Counted from the first letter of the stretch, positions 10,661-19,740 are shown. The stretch: DNA of 64,000 nt from Trichormus sp. M33_DOE_039 (GCA_015296085.1 DVDT01000044.1:1-64000), one strand, 5' to 3'. Notes: a model not told the origin generated them from the letters alone. A program made the numbers and translations.

Positions 10661-10751
10661 GGGTGTTACTCCTCATGGCAAAAATGCTATACTGTGCTAA
10701 GTAGATGCACCCTGATGATCTGGAGAGCTGCCCAAGTAGCTCTCTTTTTTT
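10661..10751 (+). ncRNA. Candidate small RNA with Rho-independent terminator
   Basis: A possible 91-nt structured transcript upstream of argJ. GGGTGT at 10661-10666 can pair with GCACCC at 10707-10712, enclosing an internal region that begins with TACTCCTCATGG. The 3' end is a textbook terminator: GAGAGCT at 10723-10729, a loop, AGCTCTC at 10738-10744, then seven T. The terminator lies more than 90 bases before the argJ start and the nearest upstream gene is divergent, so it must end a separate short transcript or an attenuated argJ leader. ACTCCTCA resembles the single-stranded core of Yfr1 (ACTCCTCACAC) but lacks its end, so I do not call it Yfr1. No promoter could be fixed. Confidence 0.45.
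10723..10751 (+). terminator. Rho-independent terminator
   Basis: A perfect 7-bp stem GAGAGCT/AGCTCTC with an 8-base loop is followed by a run of seven T. No plus-strand protein gene precedes it, which is the main support for a small RNA here. Confidence 0.85.
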
Positions 10752-10844
10752 CATTTAAGGAGACTGGAGAGCAGAGGAAAATAGCTAATGACTAATTGGT
10801 ATAATCGCCAGTCAAGCTGCTAATTAGTTGTAAGGGTGAAAAAA

Positions 10845-12086
10845 ATGGCAGACTGGCAAGAAATTACTGGTGGAGTTACAGCACCGAAAGGTTATAGGGC
10901 TGCGGGTATTACAGCAGGGTTAAAGCCTTCGGGATTGCCTGATTTAGCTTTGATAGTATCAGATGTAGAAGCGATCGCAGCTGGTGTATTCACCACCAGC
11001 CAAGTTAAAGCTGCTTGTGTAGATTATTGTCGTCAACGCTTGCAAGCTAAACCAATTGCACGGGCGATTCTGTGTAACGCCGGACAAGCTAACGCCGCTA
11101 CAGGTAGTCAAGGCGTGCGTGATGCCGAAGAAAGTGCTGATTTATTAGCAAAAGAGCTAAATATTGTCTCGGAATCGATTCTTTTAGCTTCTACTGGGGT
11201 CATCGGTCAGCGGATTAAGATGGAAGCCCTGCGGGGTGGAATTCCCAAATTAGTCGCAGCACTATCTGACACTGGTTCAGATACAGCAGCTGGAGCAATT
11301 ATCACCACAGATTTAGTCACAAAATCCATAGCCTTAGAAACTACTATCGGAGAGCGTCCAGTCCGAATTGGTGGCATTGCTAAAGGTTCGGGCATGATTC
11401 ATCCGAATATGGCTACTATGTTGGCCTTTGTTACCTGCGATGCAGCTGTATCACCGCATCTATGGCAAGAAATGTTAAGCAGGGCGGCGGATAGAAGCTT
11501 TAATTCTATTACTGTCGATGGTGATACCAGTACCAACGATAGCTTGATTGCCTTAGCGAATGGTGAATCTCGTACCCCAGCAATTACCGAAATGGGTGCA
11601 GAAGCCGAAAAATTAGAGGCGATGTTAACAGCAGTATGCCAGCATTTAGCCAAAGCGATCGCCCGTGATGGTGAAGGTGCAACCTGTCTGATCGAAGTGC
11701 AAGTTACAGGCGCGCATGACGAACTCTCAGCCAGACAAATCGCTAAAACCATTGCCGGTTCATCTCTAGTGAAATCTGCTATTTTCGGTCGTGACCCCAA
11801 CTGGGGACGTATCGCCGCCGCCGCCGGACGTGCAGGTGTGCCTTTTGAGCAAGAAAATCTACAGATTAAATTAGGGGATTTTCTCCTGTTTGAAAATGGT
11901 CAACCTCTACCTTTTGACCGCGCCGCCGCCAGTGCATATTTAAAGCAAGCTGCCATCAGTGCTTATCTGAAAGAGGATACAGTGTTAATCTCTGTTAGTG
12001 TCGGCAATGGTTATGGTACAGGTAAAGCCTGGGGTTGTGATTTAAGTTACGACTACGTGAAAATTAATGCTGAGTACACAACGTAA
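10845..12086 (+). CDS. argJ: Bifunctional ornithine acetyltransferase / N-acetylglutamate synthase
   Basis: ArgJ transfers the acetyl group from N-acetylornithine to glutamate, closing the cyclic arginine pathway; bifunctional forms also use acetyl-CoA. The protein is 413 residues from the ATG at 10845. I chose this start over an upstream in-frame GTG because TAAGGG sits eight bases before the ATG and MADWQEITGGVTAPKG is the usual N-terminus. The autoprocessing site is IHPNMA|TML with nucleophile Thr191, which splits the chain into alpha and beta subunits. GRDPNWGRIAAAAGRAG near the C-terminus is conserved. In cyanobacteria the arginine pathway also feeds cyanophycin storage. No operon partner is seen. 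Confidence 0.96.
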   Translation: MADWQEITGGVTAPKGYRAAGITAGLKPSGLPDLALIVSDVEAIAAGVFTTSQVKAACVDYCRQRLQAKPIARAILCNAGQANAATGSQGVRDAEESADLLAKELNIVSESILLASTGVIGQRIKMEALRGGIPKLVAALSDTGSDTAAGAIITTDLVTKSIALETTIGERPVRIGGIAKGSGMIHPNMATMLAFVTCDAAVSPHLWQEMLSRAADRSFNSITVDGDTSTNDSLIALANGESRTPAITEMGAEAEKLEAMLTAVCQHLAKAIARDGEGATCLIEVQVTGAHDELSARQIAKTIAGSSLVKSAIFGRDPNWGRIAAAAGRAGVPFEQENLQIKLGDFLLFENGQPLPFDRAAASAYLKQAAISAYLKEDTVLISVSVGNGYGTGKAWGCDLSYDYVKINAEYTT

Positions 12087-12117
12087 ATAATTCAAAATTC
12101 AAATCACATCTTTTAGT

Positions 12118-12178
12118 AGGGTGTGTCAGTATGGGTAATTTCTTGGTATAGCGAGGTTTTATTTCACTGGCGCACCCT
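12118..12178. repeat. 61-bp dispersed repeat, homologous to 9067-9125
   Basis: It begins AGGGTGTG and ends CGCACCCT and shares TTTCTTGGTAT and overall length with the copy after gatB. It lies between the convergent argJ and toxin genes and may act as a bidirectional terminator. Confidence 0.7.
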
Positions 12179-12192
12179 TGTGTCTCTAACAA

Positions 12193-12510
12193 TTACTCGG
12201 ATTCTTCACCTAGATAAGATTGACGACTGTGGCGAACATGAAGAATTGCGACAACATCTTCTTCAACGACAAACAAAATTCGATATTTTCTTCGTTTTCC
12301 AACCCAGAGTTGCCGAATTTCACGACCAATCACTGGTGCTTCTGGTGCTATGCTACAGCGATGAGGAAAGTCTTGAAGCGAAGCAATGGCATCTTGAAGT
12401 TCGTAATACCAATTATTAGCTACTTCAGCACTCAAGTTATCACACATCCAACGATAAGATGTTTCAATTTCTTGAAAAGCAGTAGGCTGAATGAGAATCT
12501 GGTAACTCAT
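12193..12510 (-). CDS. ParE/RelE-family toxin
   Basis: A 105-residue basic protein of the ParE/RelE superfamily. It opens MSYQILIQPTAFQEIETSYRW, where the helix with Glu and Tyr is typical. It has the conserved GREIRQLWVGKRRKYRILFVV strand and ends with HVRHSRQ, a frequent C-terminal motif of this superfamily (compare VxHxR). It overlaps the upstream antitoxin ORF by 4 bases (ATGA), a classic coupled toxin-antitoxin arrangement. Whether it acts as a ribosome-dependent RNase (RelE) or a gyrase poison (ParE) cannot be told from sequence. It is likely autoregulated together with the antitoxin. Confidence 0.8.
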   Translation of the reverse strand: MSYQILIQPTAFQEIETSYRWMCDNLSAEVANNWYYELQDAIASLQDFPHRCSIAPEAPVIGREIRQLWVGKRRKYRILFVVEEDVVAILHVRHSRQSYLGEESE

Positions 12511-12773
12511 GGGCGAGGCGGAATGCCAAGTTGCTGTTGCAGGGTAGCCAAGGCTTGCTCGGCAGGAATTCCTTCACCCTGCTCAAACTCATCTAATCCT
12601 TTACGAATACCTACTATTGTTTCTAAGTAGTCAATACGTTCTAAGAGTTCTGTATAAGTAACTAGTGGCTGTTTTGGATCTGCTTTGAGTGATTTTAACA
12701 GTCTAAGTAAATCCTCTAGCAGTTCGTTAGGTGTGCTGTCAATTTCTTGTAATAGCAATTTTTTGATTGTCAT
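12507..12773 (-). CDS. Antitoxin partner of the ParE/RelE toxin
   Basis: An 88-residue acidic protein starting MTIKKLLLQEIDSTPNELLEDLLRLL. The N-terminal helical region resembles cyanobacterial antitoxins that pair with ParE/RelE-type toxins. The C-terminal half is charged and probably disordered until it wraps the toxin. It is the first gene of the pair and overlaps the toxin start by 4 bases. No ribbon-helix-helix or HTH motif is clear to me, so the DNA-binding mode is unknown. The call rests mainly on arrangement and size. Confidence 0.7.
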   Translation of the reverse strand: MTIKKLLLQEIDSTPNELLEDLLRLLKSLKADPKQPLVTYTELLERIDYLETIVGIRKGLDEFEQGEGIPAEQALATLQQQLGIPPRP

Positions 12774-12832
12774 CGCGTTTGATATGTGAGATTCATTTTT
12801 CTAGTATAGCGATCGCAATTCTTCACTTGATT

Positions 12833-14476
12833 TCATTTCAAACGACCCGATCGCAAGATACTAATAATTAGCCACAATCCCAATAAACTAGCGACGGCAA
12901 ATAACACGCTACTAATAAAGGATAGTTGCGTTGTCTGAGCTTTAGTAGAAATAATGGCTGCCCCCATAATCAGCGAACCTACGAGGATACTAAAAGATAA
13001 ACGGTTAGCAGCATCGTCCATTGTGCGCCGGACACCATCTAAACCATGCAAGGAAAAATTCCAACGCAGAGTTTCAGATGTTACCCGATCTAATAACAGT
13101 TCGATTTGCCTAGGAGATTGTAAGGAGAGACTTTTAATATCTAAAGCTGTTCTGAGGAGCGATCGCACTGGATTATCGCCCAATAATTGCCGCCGGAACA
13201 AGTCTGTAATTAAAGGCTGAATTTCTTCAAATAAATTTACTTCTGGGTTGAAGGTACGGGCTACGCCTTCTAAATTTGCCAAAGTTTTGGCATACAAACC
13301 CATGTTACCGGGTAAGCGAATTTTATTATTGCGGGCAACTTGCAAAATTTCATAAAAAATTTGGCTAAAATTCATCTCCGTCAAGCTGACGTTGTAATAC
13401 TTCCGCAGCATCCGGTCATAATCACTTTCTAGCCGTGCCACAATCACTGGCTGTGCGGAATCTGCCAATTGCAAAGTCAATTGAGCGCATCTCCCCGCAT
13501 CTAAATCTACAATTGCCAACAGCATTTCCGTCAAAATTTGCTGAGTGCGGGGATCAAGTCTGCCTACCATACCACAGTCTAACAACGCCACACGGCCATC
13601 AGTCAGATAAAAGATATTACCAGGGTGGGGATCAGCATGAAAAAAGCCATCAATATATAACTGTTGAAAAAAAGCTCGAAATAATAGTGTGGTGATAGCG
13701 TTGCGTTCTTTTACTGGGTCTTTCCCGTTATCGCTGCTTAACTTGGCTGAAAGTATTGGTACTCCGTCTAGCCACTCCATCACCATTAATTTTTCTGTAG
13801 TCAGATGCCAATAGATTTCCGCAACGACAATTTCTTGGGGATCAAACCAACGACTGTGCGATAAATTACGTCGCAGTTGGTCTGTAAAGCCAGCTTCTCG
13901 TGTAAAATCTAACTCAGCTTCTAGAGCTTTAGTAAATTCTTCCGCAATTGATTTGATGTCGTAGTTTTGTCCGAAGTCTGTACGCGCCACCAAATCAGCA
14001 ATCCCTTGAATCAAGGCGATATCTTGCACAATCGTGATATCTATCCCCGGTCGTTGCACCTTCAGTGCCACTTCTCGACCATCAATTAATGTAGCACGAT
14101 GGGTCTGGGCAATTGATCCCGCCGCCACAGGAACAGGATTGATGTATTTGAAAGTTTCTTCTAGAGGGCGTTTTAGTTGTTGACGAATGACTATTTCCAC
14201 CTCTGCCCAAGGTACAGGCGGAACTTCGCTTTGCAGCGTCGAAAGTTCATCAATATAAGCAGCACTCAATAAATCTGGACGGGTGGAAAGTAGCTGACCG
14301 AGTTTGACATAAACAGGCCCCAAGTCCACCAAAATGTTTTTTAACACCGCAGGTGTAGGTAGTTGGGGTTCATCAGCTTTACCACCAGTCAACAACCTCC
14401 GCATATAATCCCAGCCATTGCGGAGAACAACTTCAATAATTTCTCTTTGGCGCGGAACAGTATATGTTAAAAACAT
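12833..14476 (-). CDS. ABC1/UbiB family atypical kinase
   Basis: A 547-residue member of the ABC1/AarF/UbiB protein-kinase-like family, associated with isoprenoid quinone, tocopherol and plastoquinone metabolism at membranes. The family KxGQ motif is at 58-61 (KLGQ), the alanine-rich loop AAGS at 118-121 and the ATP-binding lysine at about 139 (LKVQRPG). The catalytic HADPHPGN motif is at 280-287, and the metal-binding Asp lies in LLDCGM at 300. Two hydrophobic helices close the C-terminus (about 500-540). Cyanobacteria and plastids have several paralogues, so no gene symbol is given. The upstream region is occupied by an STRR array. Confidence 0.9.
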   Translation of the reverse strand: MFLTYTVPRQREIIEVVLRNGWDYMRRLLTGGKADEPQLPTPAVLKNILVDLGPVYVKLGQLLSTRPDLLSAAYIDELSTLQSEVPPVPWAEVEIVIRQQLKRPLEETFKYINPVPVAAGSIAQTHRATLIDGREVALKVQRPGIDITIVQDIALIQGIADLVARTDFGQNYDIKSIAEEFTKALEAELDFTREAGFTDQLRRNLSHSRWFDPQEIVVAEIYWHLTTEKLMVMEWLDGVPILSAKLSSDNGKDPVKERNAITTLLFRAFFQQLYIDGFFHADPHPGNIFYLTDGRVALLDCGMVGRLDPRTQQILTEMLLAIVDLDAGRCAQLTLQLADSAQPVIVARLESDYDRMLRKYYNVSLTEMNFSQIFYEILQVARNNKIRLPGNMGLYAKTLANLEGVARTFNPEVNLFEEIQPLITDLFRRQLLGDNPVRSLLRTALDIKSLSLQSPRQIELLLDRVTSETLRWNFSLHGLDGVRRTMDDAANRLSFSILVGSLIMGAAIISTKAQTTQLSFISSVLFAVASLLGLWLIISILRSGRLK

Positions 14477-14488
14477 TTTGTTTTAGGG

Positions 14489-14612
14489 ATTAGGTATTGA
14501 GGATTGGGTACTGGGCATTGGGGGCTGGGGACTGAGCATTGGGCATTGGGGACTGAGTTAAATTTCCCCCTGCTGCCTGCCCCATTGCTCCCTGCCTCCT
14601 GCCCCCTGCCCC
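14489..14612. repeat. STRR1-type array (reverse orientation) and C-rich tract
   Basis: Degenerate heptamers such as ATTGGGC, ATTGGGG and ACTGGGG (the complement of CCCCART) fill 14489-14557. A pyrimidine-rich stretch of CCTGC/CCCC units continues to about 14612. It lies between the divergent ends of the ubiB-like gene (5' side) and manC (3' side). Confidence 0.8.
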
Positions 14613-14622
14613 TATCTCCGTT

Positions 14623-15687
14623 TCAAAGTAAGTCGGTAAATCGGGGATCACTTTGTAGGGTTTTGAGGACTTGTTTAATTTCCTGGGTGCGTTCTTTATT
14701 AACTATGAGGGTAACATTGCGATCGCGCACAATTACCACATCCTCTAAACCAATAGTAACAACTACATCCTCTGGGTTAGTCGCATAAATAATTGCCCCC
14801 TGTGTATCTAAACCCACATGGGTAGCAAGCTCAACATTGGGATTTTCCGGTTTTTTCAGTAAGCGTTCAATCGCATTCCAATCGCCCAAGTCATCCCACC
14901 CAAACTCCGCCGGTAAAACATATGCTAAATTGGTTTTTTCCATGAGTGCATAGTCTATACTTTTTTTCGGCAATTGGGGATAGACATCAACGCCTTTTTG
15001 TGCTATTTGTTCAATAATTTCTGGTGCATGGGTATATAGTTCCTTGAGAACAACACCAGCCCGAAACACGAACATACCGCTATTCCAGCTAAATCTTCCC
15101 GTAGACATAAAAGTCTCTGCTGTTTCACGGTTAGGCTTTTCAGTAAAGCGGTTGACATGATAAGCTGGCAACTCATTAAAGCTACCAATATGTTCACCTT
15201 GTTCAATGTAGCCGTAACCAGTAGATGGGAAGGTAGGCTTAATCCCTAACGTGACAATCGCTGGTGTGCTTGCCGCTAATTGGATAGCTGCATCTAATGT
15301 GCGCTCAAACGCCTGTTGGTCAGCAATCCAGTGGTCGGAGGGGAAAAAGCCAATAATCGCGTCATCTCCGTAACGTTTTTGAATTTCTAAACTTGTCCAA
15401 GCAACAGCAGCAGCAGTGTCTCTACCTTGCGGTTCAACCAGCAAGTTTGGAGATGGCAATTCTGGTAATTGCTGTCGTATCCCTGTAGCTAGCTGGCTAG
15501 AAGTAATTACCCACAAGTCATCCCAACCGCCTGTGAAATTAAGCAGTCGTTCGGCAGTTGCCTGTAATAAACTTCTAGAGCTACCATCAAGACTTAAAAA
15601 TTGTTTGGGTCGGTCTTGCCGACTCAAAGGCCAAAAACGCTCACCTTTACCACCTGCCAGGATGACTGGGAACAAAGAACTACTCAT
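14623..15687 (-). CDS. manC: Mannose-1-phosphate guanylyltransferase
   Basis: This enzyme makes GDP-mannose from mannose-1-phosphate and GTP, feeding exopolysaccharide and glycoprotein synthesis. The 354-residue protein has the nucleotidyltransferase signature ILAGGKGERFWPLSR near the N-terminus, with PKQFLSLDG right after it. GFFPSDHWI carries the metal-binding region, and FTEKPN and NSGMFVFRA are conserved. The length fits the single-domain guanylyltransferase rather than the bifunctional form with a C-terminal isomerase. It is divergent from the LCP gene, whose family attaches glycopolymers to the wall, so a shared envelope-polysaccharide role is plausible. Confidence 0.92.
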   Translation of the reverse strand: MSSSLFPVILAGGKGERFWPLSRQDRPKQFLSLDGSSRSLLQATAERLLNFTGGWDDLWVITSSQLATGIRQQLPELPSPNLLVEPQGRDTAAAVAWTSLEIQKRYGDDAIIGFFPSDHWIADQQAFERTLDAAIQLAASTPAIVTLGIKPTFPSTGYGYIEQGEHIGSFNELPAYHVNRFTEKPNRETAETFMSTGRFSWNSGMFVFRAGVVLKELYTHAPEIIEQIAQKGVDVYPQLPKKSIDYALMEKTNLAYVLPAEFGWDDLGDWNAIERLLKKPENPNVELATHVGLDTQGAIIYATNPEDVVVTIGLEDVVIVRDRNVTLIVNKERTQEIKQVLKTLQSDPRFTDLL

Positions 15688-15802
15688 GTTGTCATACGAC
15701 CTACGCTAGAACATTTCAAGTTTACAGTGCAGTCTGACACTGGCAAGTTTGGTGGCTTGGATTAACATAACTTTTAGGGAGTGGTTGAGTGGGGAGATAA
15801 TT

Positions 15803-17311
15803 GTGATTAAACAGGTTCAATGGTCAGAAGATCAGGTTACACCTCAACAAATACCAGATTTAGAATTAGGGGTAAAACCTGGACAAATACAACGTATAGA
15901 TAATCAAGTCCTAGCGCAACCAACATCAGCAACAGAGCTAGAAGTAATAGCACCACAACCAGCTAACAGTTCCCGCAATGTTGTCGAGTCAGTAGGAGCA
16001 ATTCCCAACGAGCTTTATGATCGTTTGGGGTTGACCATGCCTCGCTGGTTACTGTGGATTTTGACAGCCGTGCTGGGGATCATCATGTCTGGTCTGTTGG
16101 TATCCACCTTGGCACTCTGGACTCCTTTATGGAGTAACCTAGACCGCACCGACGAAGAATTGGGATTTTCTGGTCAAGATGAGCAGAAAATCCCATTACC
16201 TGGAGAACTATGGAGCAAAATCTCCCAGTATCAGATATCCAAACCCATGAATATTCTGATTATGGGAATTGAACCAGTCAAAAGTGCTGTAGATGGCTCA
16301 CCGGAAAGTTTTTCTGGCAATAGCGATACTATGCTGCTGACCAGAATCAATCCCGGCAGTAAAACCATGCGGGTACTGTCAATTCCTAGCGATACAATGA
16401 TCGCTATCCCAGAACAGGGATTAACTAAAGTTTCAGAGGCAAATGCTAAAGGTGGGCCAGTTTTAGCCGCAAGGACTGTGAGCCGGACTCTCAATAACGC
16501 CCGGATTGACCGCTATATTCGCATTTCTACTAGTGGATTAAGGCAATTAGTTGATCAGTTGGGTGGGGTTGAAGTTTTTGTCCCTAAAGCTATGACATAT
16601 CAAGACCCTAACAATGGCTCGACTGTCAGCTTAGTTAGTGGTTGGCAAACTCTCAACGGCGAACAAGCAGAACTATTTGCGCGTTATCGAGAAGAAGGTT
16701 TAGGGGATTTATCGAGAGTACAAAGACAACAAGCACTAGTAACTGCTTTGTTACAAAGGCTGAATAGTCCTACCGTCTTACCCAGATTGCCCCAATTAAC
16801 TCGCTTGATGCGGAAATATTTTGATACCAATTTGAAGATAGAAGAAATGATGGCTTTGGTGAATTTTTCCGTCAACTTAGAACGGGATAATTTCCAAATG
16901 ACCACCTTACCTGGTACATTCAGCAAATTTAGTAAAGATCCCAATAGCTATTGGCTGAATCTGAACGGACAGCAAAATTTATTGAATAATTATGTAGGGG
17001 TAGATATACCTGGTTTGAAGCCAGATTCACGACCAGTATCTAAGCTCAAAATTGCTATTCAAAATGCTTCCAATCAACCCCAGCTAACTGAAAAAGTTAT
17101 TGCTTACTTGAAACAAAAAGGCTTTACAAATATTTACACCATCCCAGCTTGGCCTGATACCCAACGCCAAACTCAAATTATTGTGCAGAAGGGTAATCGC
17201 TCGGCAGGAGTTGACCTACAAAAAATCATAGGATTGGGTTTAGTTGAAGTTAAATCCGCAGGTGATTTAGAATCAGACATTACAATCCGCATTGGTAAGG
17301 ATTGGAAGTAG
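15803..17311 (+). CDS. LytR-CpsA-Psr (LCP) family protein with LytR_C domain
   Basis: LCP proteins transfer lipid-linked glycopolymers onto peptidoglycan or related acceptors outside the cytoplasmic membrane. I chose the GTG at 15803 because GGGGAG lies six bases upstream; this gives 502 residues. A Pro/Gln-rich cytoplasmic tail precedes one membrane helix (about 83-106). The LCP domain contains NILIMGIEP, NSDTMLLTRINP and LSIPSDTM, the Asp/Arg-rich signature that binds the polyprenyl pyrophosphate, followed by GDLSRVQRQQ. The C-terminal LytR_C domain begins near KLKIAIQNAS. The divergent neighbour is manC. An upstream TTG start is possible but has no ribosome binding site. Confidence 0.88.
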   Translation: MIKQVQWSEDQVTPQQIPDLELGVKPGQIQRIDNQVLAQPTSATELEVIAPQPANSSRNVVESVGAIPNELYDRLGLTMPRWLLWILTAVLGIIMSGLLVSTLALWTPLWSNLDRTDEELGFSGQDEQKIPLPGELWSKISQYQISKPMNILIMGIEPVKSAVDGSPESFSGNSDTMLLTRINPGSKTMRVLSIPSDTMIAIPEQGLTKVSEANAKGGPVLAARTVSRTLNNARIDRYIRISTSGLRQLVDQLGGVEVFVPKAMTYQDPNNGSTVSLVSGWQTLNGEQAELFARYREEGLGDLSRVQRQQALVTALLQRLNSPTVLPRLPQLTRLMRKYFDTNLKIEEMMALVNFSVNLERDNFQMTTLPGTFSKFSKDPNSYWLNLNGQQNLLNNYVGVDIPGLKPDSRPVSKLKIAIQNASNQPQLTEKVIAYLKQKGFTNIYTIPAWPDTQRQTQIIVQKGNRSAGVDLQKIIGLGLVEVKSAGDLESDITIRIGKDWK

Positions 17312-17443
17312 TCAATAGTTAGTTAGATAGTGCGTTCCTGTCGCCTTGCGTCGGAAAGCAACTATCTAACCCGTAAGGGTCAATAGTAATTATTTATTAC
17401 TTTGAACTTTGGACGGTTGACTATTAATTAAATTTGTAAAATT

Positions 17444-17962
17444 ATGAAGAAATTTTTGCTGAGATTATTGGGTTTAATGGCGATTCTACTGTTGGCTTGG
17501 TTTTGGCTTCTCGTCAACCCTAAGCCTGCTTTTGCTCAACTCAATACAATTAACTACAGCAATACTAATCTGGAAAATCGTGATTTTACTAATGCTGATT
17601 TAGCTGGTGTAACTTTTGTAGCTGCGGAAATGCGGGGTACAAATTTTCAAGGTGCAAATCTCACCAATGCTATTTTGACTAAGGGTGTTTTATTAAAAGC
17701 TAATTTAGAAGGTGCTAATTTAACGGGTGCTTTGGTGGATCGGGTGACTTTAGACGGTGCTAATTTAAAGAATGCGATTTTTACAGAAGCAACTTTAACC
17801 CGCAGCCGTTTTTATGATGCTGATATTACTGGGGCTGATTTTTCAGACGCAATTATTGACCGTTATCAAGTGTCTTTGCTGTGCGAAAGAGCAGCGGGTA
17901 TTAATCCTGTCACCAATGTTGCTACACGGGAAAGTTTAGGTTGTCGTAATAGTTTAAATTAA
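17444..17962 (+). CDS. Secreted/lumenal pentapeptide repeat protein
   Basis: A 172-residue protein with a clear signal peptide: KK, a hydrophobic core of about 20 residues, then NPKPAFA|Q with predicted cleavage after residue 31. The mature part is built of pentapeptide repeats of A(D/N)LxX type ([30 protein letters not shown]), which fold into a right-handed quadrilateral beta helix. The C-terminal segment has two Cys residues (LLCERAAG and LGCRNS) that could form a disulfide. Such proteins are abundant in cyanobacterial thylakoid lumen and periplasm, and their functions are mostly unknown. It stands alone and is followed by a strong terminator. Confidence 0.85.
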   Translation: MKKFLLRLLGLMAILLLAWFWLLVNPKPAFAQLNTINYSNTNLENRDFTNADLAGVTFVAAEMRGTNFQGANLTNAILTKGVLLKANLEGANLTGALVDRVTLDGANLKNAIFTEATLTRSRFYDADITGADFSDAIIDRYQVSLLCERAAGINPVTNVATRESLGCRNSLN

Positions 17963-18132
17963 AGTGAGTTTGACGAAATCTAACACCAAACTCTATTGGA
18001 TTATAAAGAATCGCTCTACGCGAGACGAAGAAAGGCTTCAAAGACCTATTGTTTTTTCAAAAAGTTGTAGATTTGCTGCCTCTTCCCTACAAGAGAAGGG
18101 TGTTGTTGTTAGGTTTCATCCTCATTCATGGT

Positions 18133-18177
18133 AAATATAGGTTGGGTTTATTTGCGTTAACTCAACCTATATTTTTT
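18133..18177. terminator. Bidirectional Rho-independent terminator
   Basis: AAATATAGGTTGGGTT at 18133-18148 pairs with AACTCAACCTATATTT at 18159-18174 with one mismatch, followed by a T run. It lies between the convergent pentapeptide and DUF427 genes. Confidence 0.85.
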
Positions 18178-18208
18178 GACAACAATTTAGCTGTGCTGTT
18201 GCAATTTT

Positions 18209-18496
18209 TTAGTTATTCTCTACTTTAACACCTCTCCAAAAAGCCACATAACCCTCAATATTCTTAGCTTTTTCCTTAGTGCTGGGATAGTACCAAGCAG
18301 CATCTTTGTTGACTTGTCCATCAACCGCGATACTGTAGTAACTTGCAACACCTTTCCACGGACAAGTTGTGTGGGTGTTGCTTTCTTGGAAATACTGTTT
18401 GTTAATTGCGTCAGGCGGGAAATAATGGTTTCCTTCCACGATGATGGTTTGATCACTTTCAGCTAAGACAGCTCCATTCCAAATAGCTTTCGGCAT
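18209..18496 (-). CDS. DUF427 domain protein
   Basis: A 95-residue protein of the DUF427 family. Typical features are MPKAIWNGAVLAES at the N-terminus, VEGNHYFPPD, then TCPWKGVASYYS with the conserved CPWKG motif, and AAWYYPSTKEKA followed by GYVAFWRGV. The fold is a compact beta sandwich, and the biochemical role is not established. It is transcribed convergently with the pentapeptide gene. The start at 18496 is the natural family start. Confidence 0.9.
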   Translation of the reverse strand: MPKAIWNGAVLAESDQTIIVEGNHYFPPDAINKQYFQESNTHTTCPWKGVASYYSIAVDGQVNKDAAWYYPSTKEKAKNIEGYVAFWRGVKVENN

Positions 18497-18609
18497 AAGT
18501 ACGTTGGTGATTAAAGTTTACACTTAACATTTTGACACTTTCAAACTAGAAAAAAATCCCCCAGAAATTCTGAGGGAATTGAGAGAAGGAGCTTTTTTCG
18601 ATGAGAAAA

Positions 18610-19740
18610 CTACGCAAGACTGGGTTCGGTGCTGCTTTGTAGTAGTTGTATAATCGCAGCTTTTTCTAAAATTCCGACTAGCACGCCGTTATCACGAATT
18701 ACGGGTAGTGCGGATATTTGTTTTTGTTCAAGTAGTTGCACTACTTCTAGTAGTGGTTGATTTGATGGGATAGTGGTTGATGGAGTCGATCGCATCACAT
18801 CTTTGACTTGGGTTTCTGACCACAGTGTTGTGTTGACTGTGCGTAAATCATCTAGGGCGATCGCACCCACTAATTGTCCTTTTTCGTTGGTGACTAAAAA
18901 CCGTCGCCAGTTGTTACCTAGAACAATTTGCTGATCCGCAAACTCTCTTAGGCTGAGATAATCAGAAACAATCGGACTATCCAGTGTCACCGCATCTTCT
19001 GCGGTCAATCCTGTGAGTTTTTCTTGCACTCTGGCAAATTGCGCTGCATTACCAGCGTTTCTCACTAGGAAAAACCCGACTAATAAATTCCAGAAGTTGG
19101 CGAAGCTACCAAACAAGAATAGAGGAATTAAACCAGAAGCGATCGCTACCCAACCGAAGATTTGTCCAACTCGACTAGCAAAGGTAATACCTCTGTAGGG
19201 TTTACCTGTAATTTTCCACACAATTGCTTTGAGGATATTACCACCATCTAAAGGTAAACCAGGAATAAGGTTAAACAAAGCTAGTGCCAAGTTTACAGAA
19301 GCCAAAACACCGAGAATTGCTGCTGAAGGGCCAGAGACAGCACTAGTAATACCGATTACTGTAACGATACCGCATAATAACAGGCTGACTAAAGGCCCAG
19401 CGATCGCTACCCAAAATGCTTCAGCAGGTGTTTTTGATTCTTCTTCTAAACTTGCCAAACCTCCAAAGATAAATAATGTAATGGAATTAACATTAATACC
19501 TTGACGAATCGCTACAAAGCTATGTCCTAATTCGTGGGCGACGACAGAAGCAAACAACAACAACGCTGTTGTCAATCCTAGTATTACAGCCAACCCCCCT
19601 GATAATTGGGGAAATTGTGCCATAAGTCCGCCGCTATAACTCCAAGTTACCAAACCCAGAACTAGAAACCATGACGGATGGATATAGAAAGGGATACCGA
19701 AGAGATTCCCAACGCGAATTGTGCCGTTCATGTCGTTCAC
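18610..19740 (-). CDS. Site-2 protease family metalloprotease with CBS domains
   Basis: A 376-residue polytopic membrane protease of family M50. The zinc motif VAHELGH puts the HExxH at 69-73, and the third zinc ligand lies in NLIPGLPLDGG (Asp165). Five or six membrane helices span about residues 18-230. Two CBS domains (about 240-370) form a cytoplasmic adenylate-binding regulatory module. Site-2 proteases cleave membrane-bound substrates such as anti-sigma factors. In CBS-bearing cyanobacterial forms the substrate is generally unknown. Its start faces the HupE-like gene, with about 260 bases between them. Confidence 0.92.
   Translation of the reverse strand: MNDMNGTIRVGNLFGIPFYIHPSWFLVLGLVTWSYSGGLMAQFPQLSGGLAVILGLTTALLLFASVVAHELGHSFVAIRQGINVNSITLFIFGGLASLEEESKTPAEAFWVAIAGPLVSLLLCGIVTVIGITSAVSGPSAAILGVLASVNLALALFNLIPGLPLDGGNILKAIVWKITGKPYRGITFASRVGQIFGWVAIASGLIPLFLFGSFANFWNLLVGFFLVRNAGNAAQFARVQEKLTGLTAEDAVTLDSPIVSDYLSLREFADQQIVLGNNWRRFLVTNEKGQLVGAIALDDLRTVNTTLWSETQVKDVMRSTPSTTIPSNQPLLEVVQLLEQKQISALPVIRDNGVLVGILEKAAIIQLLQSSTEPSLA

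Noticed and set aside
10661-10751. Yfr1 small RNA
   Set aside because: Only ACTCCTCA of the ultraconserved ACTCCTCACAC is present, and the flanking structure differs.
12123-12630. Two plus-strand ORFs of 98 and 136 codons
   Set aside because: They lie antisense to the overlapping toxin-antitoxin pair, which has recognisable family motifs.
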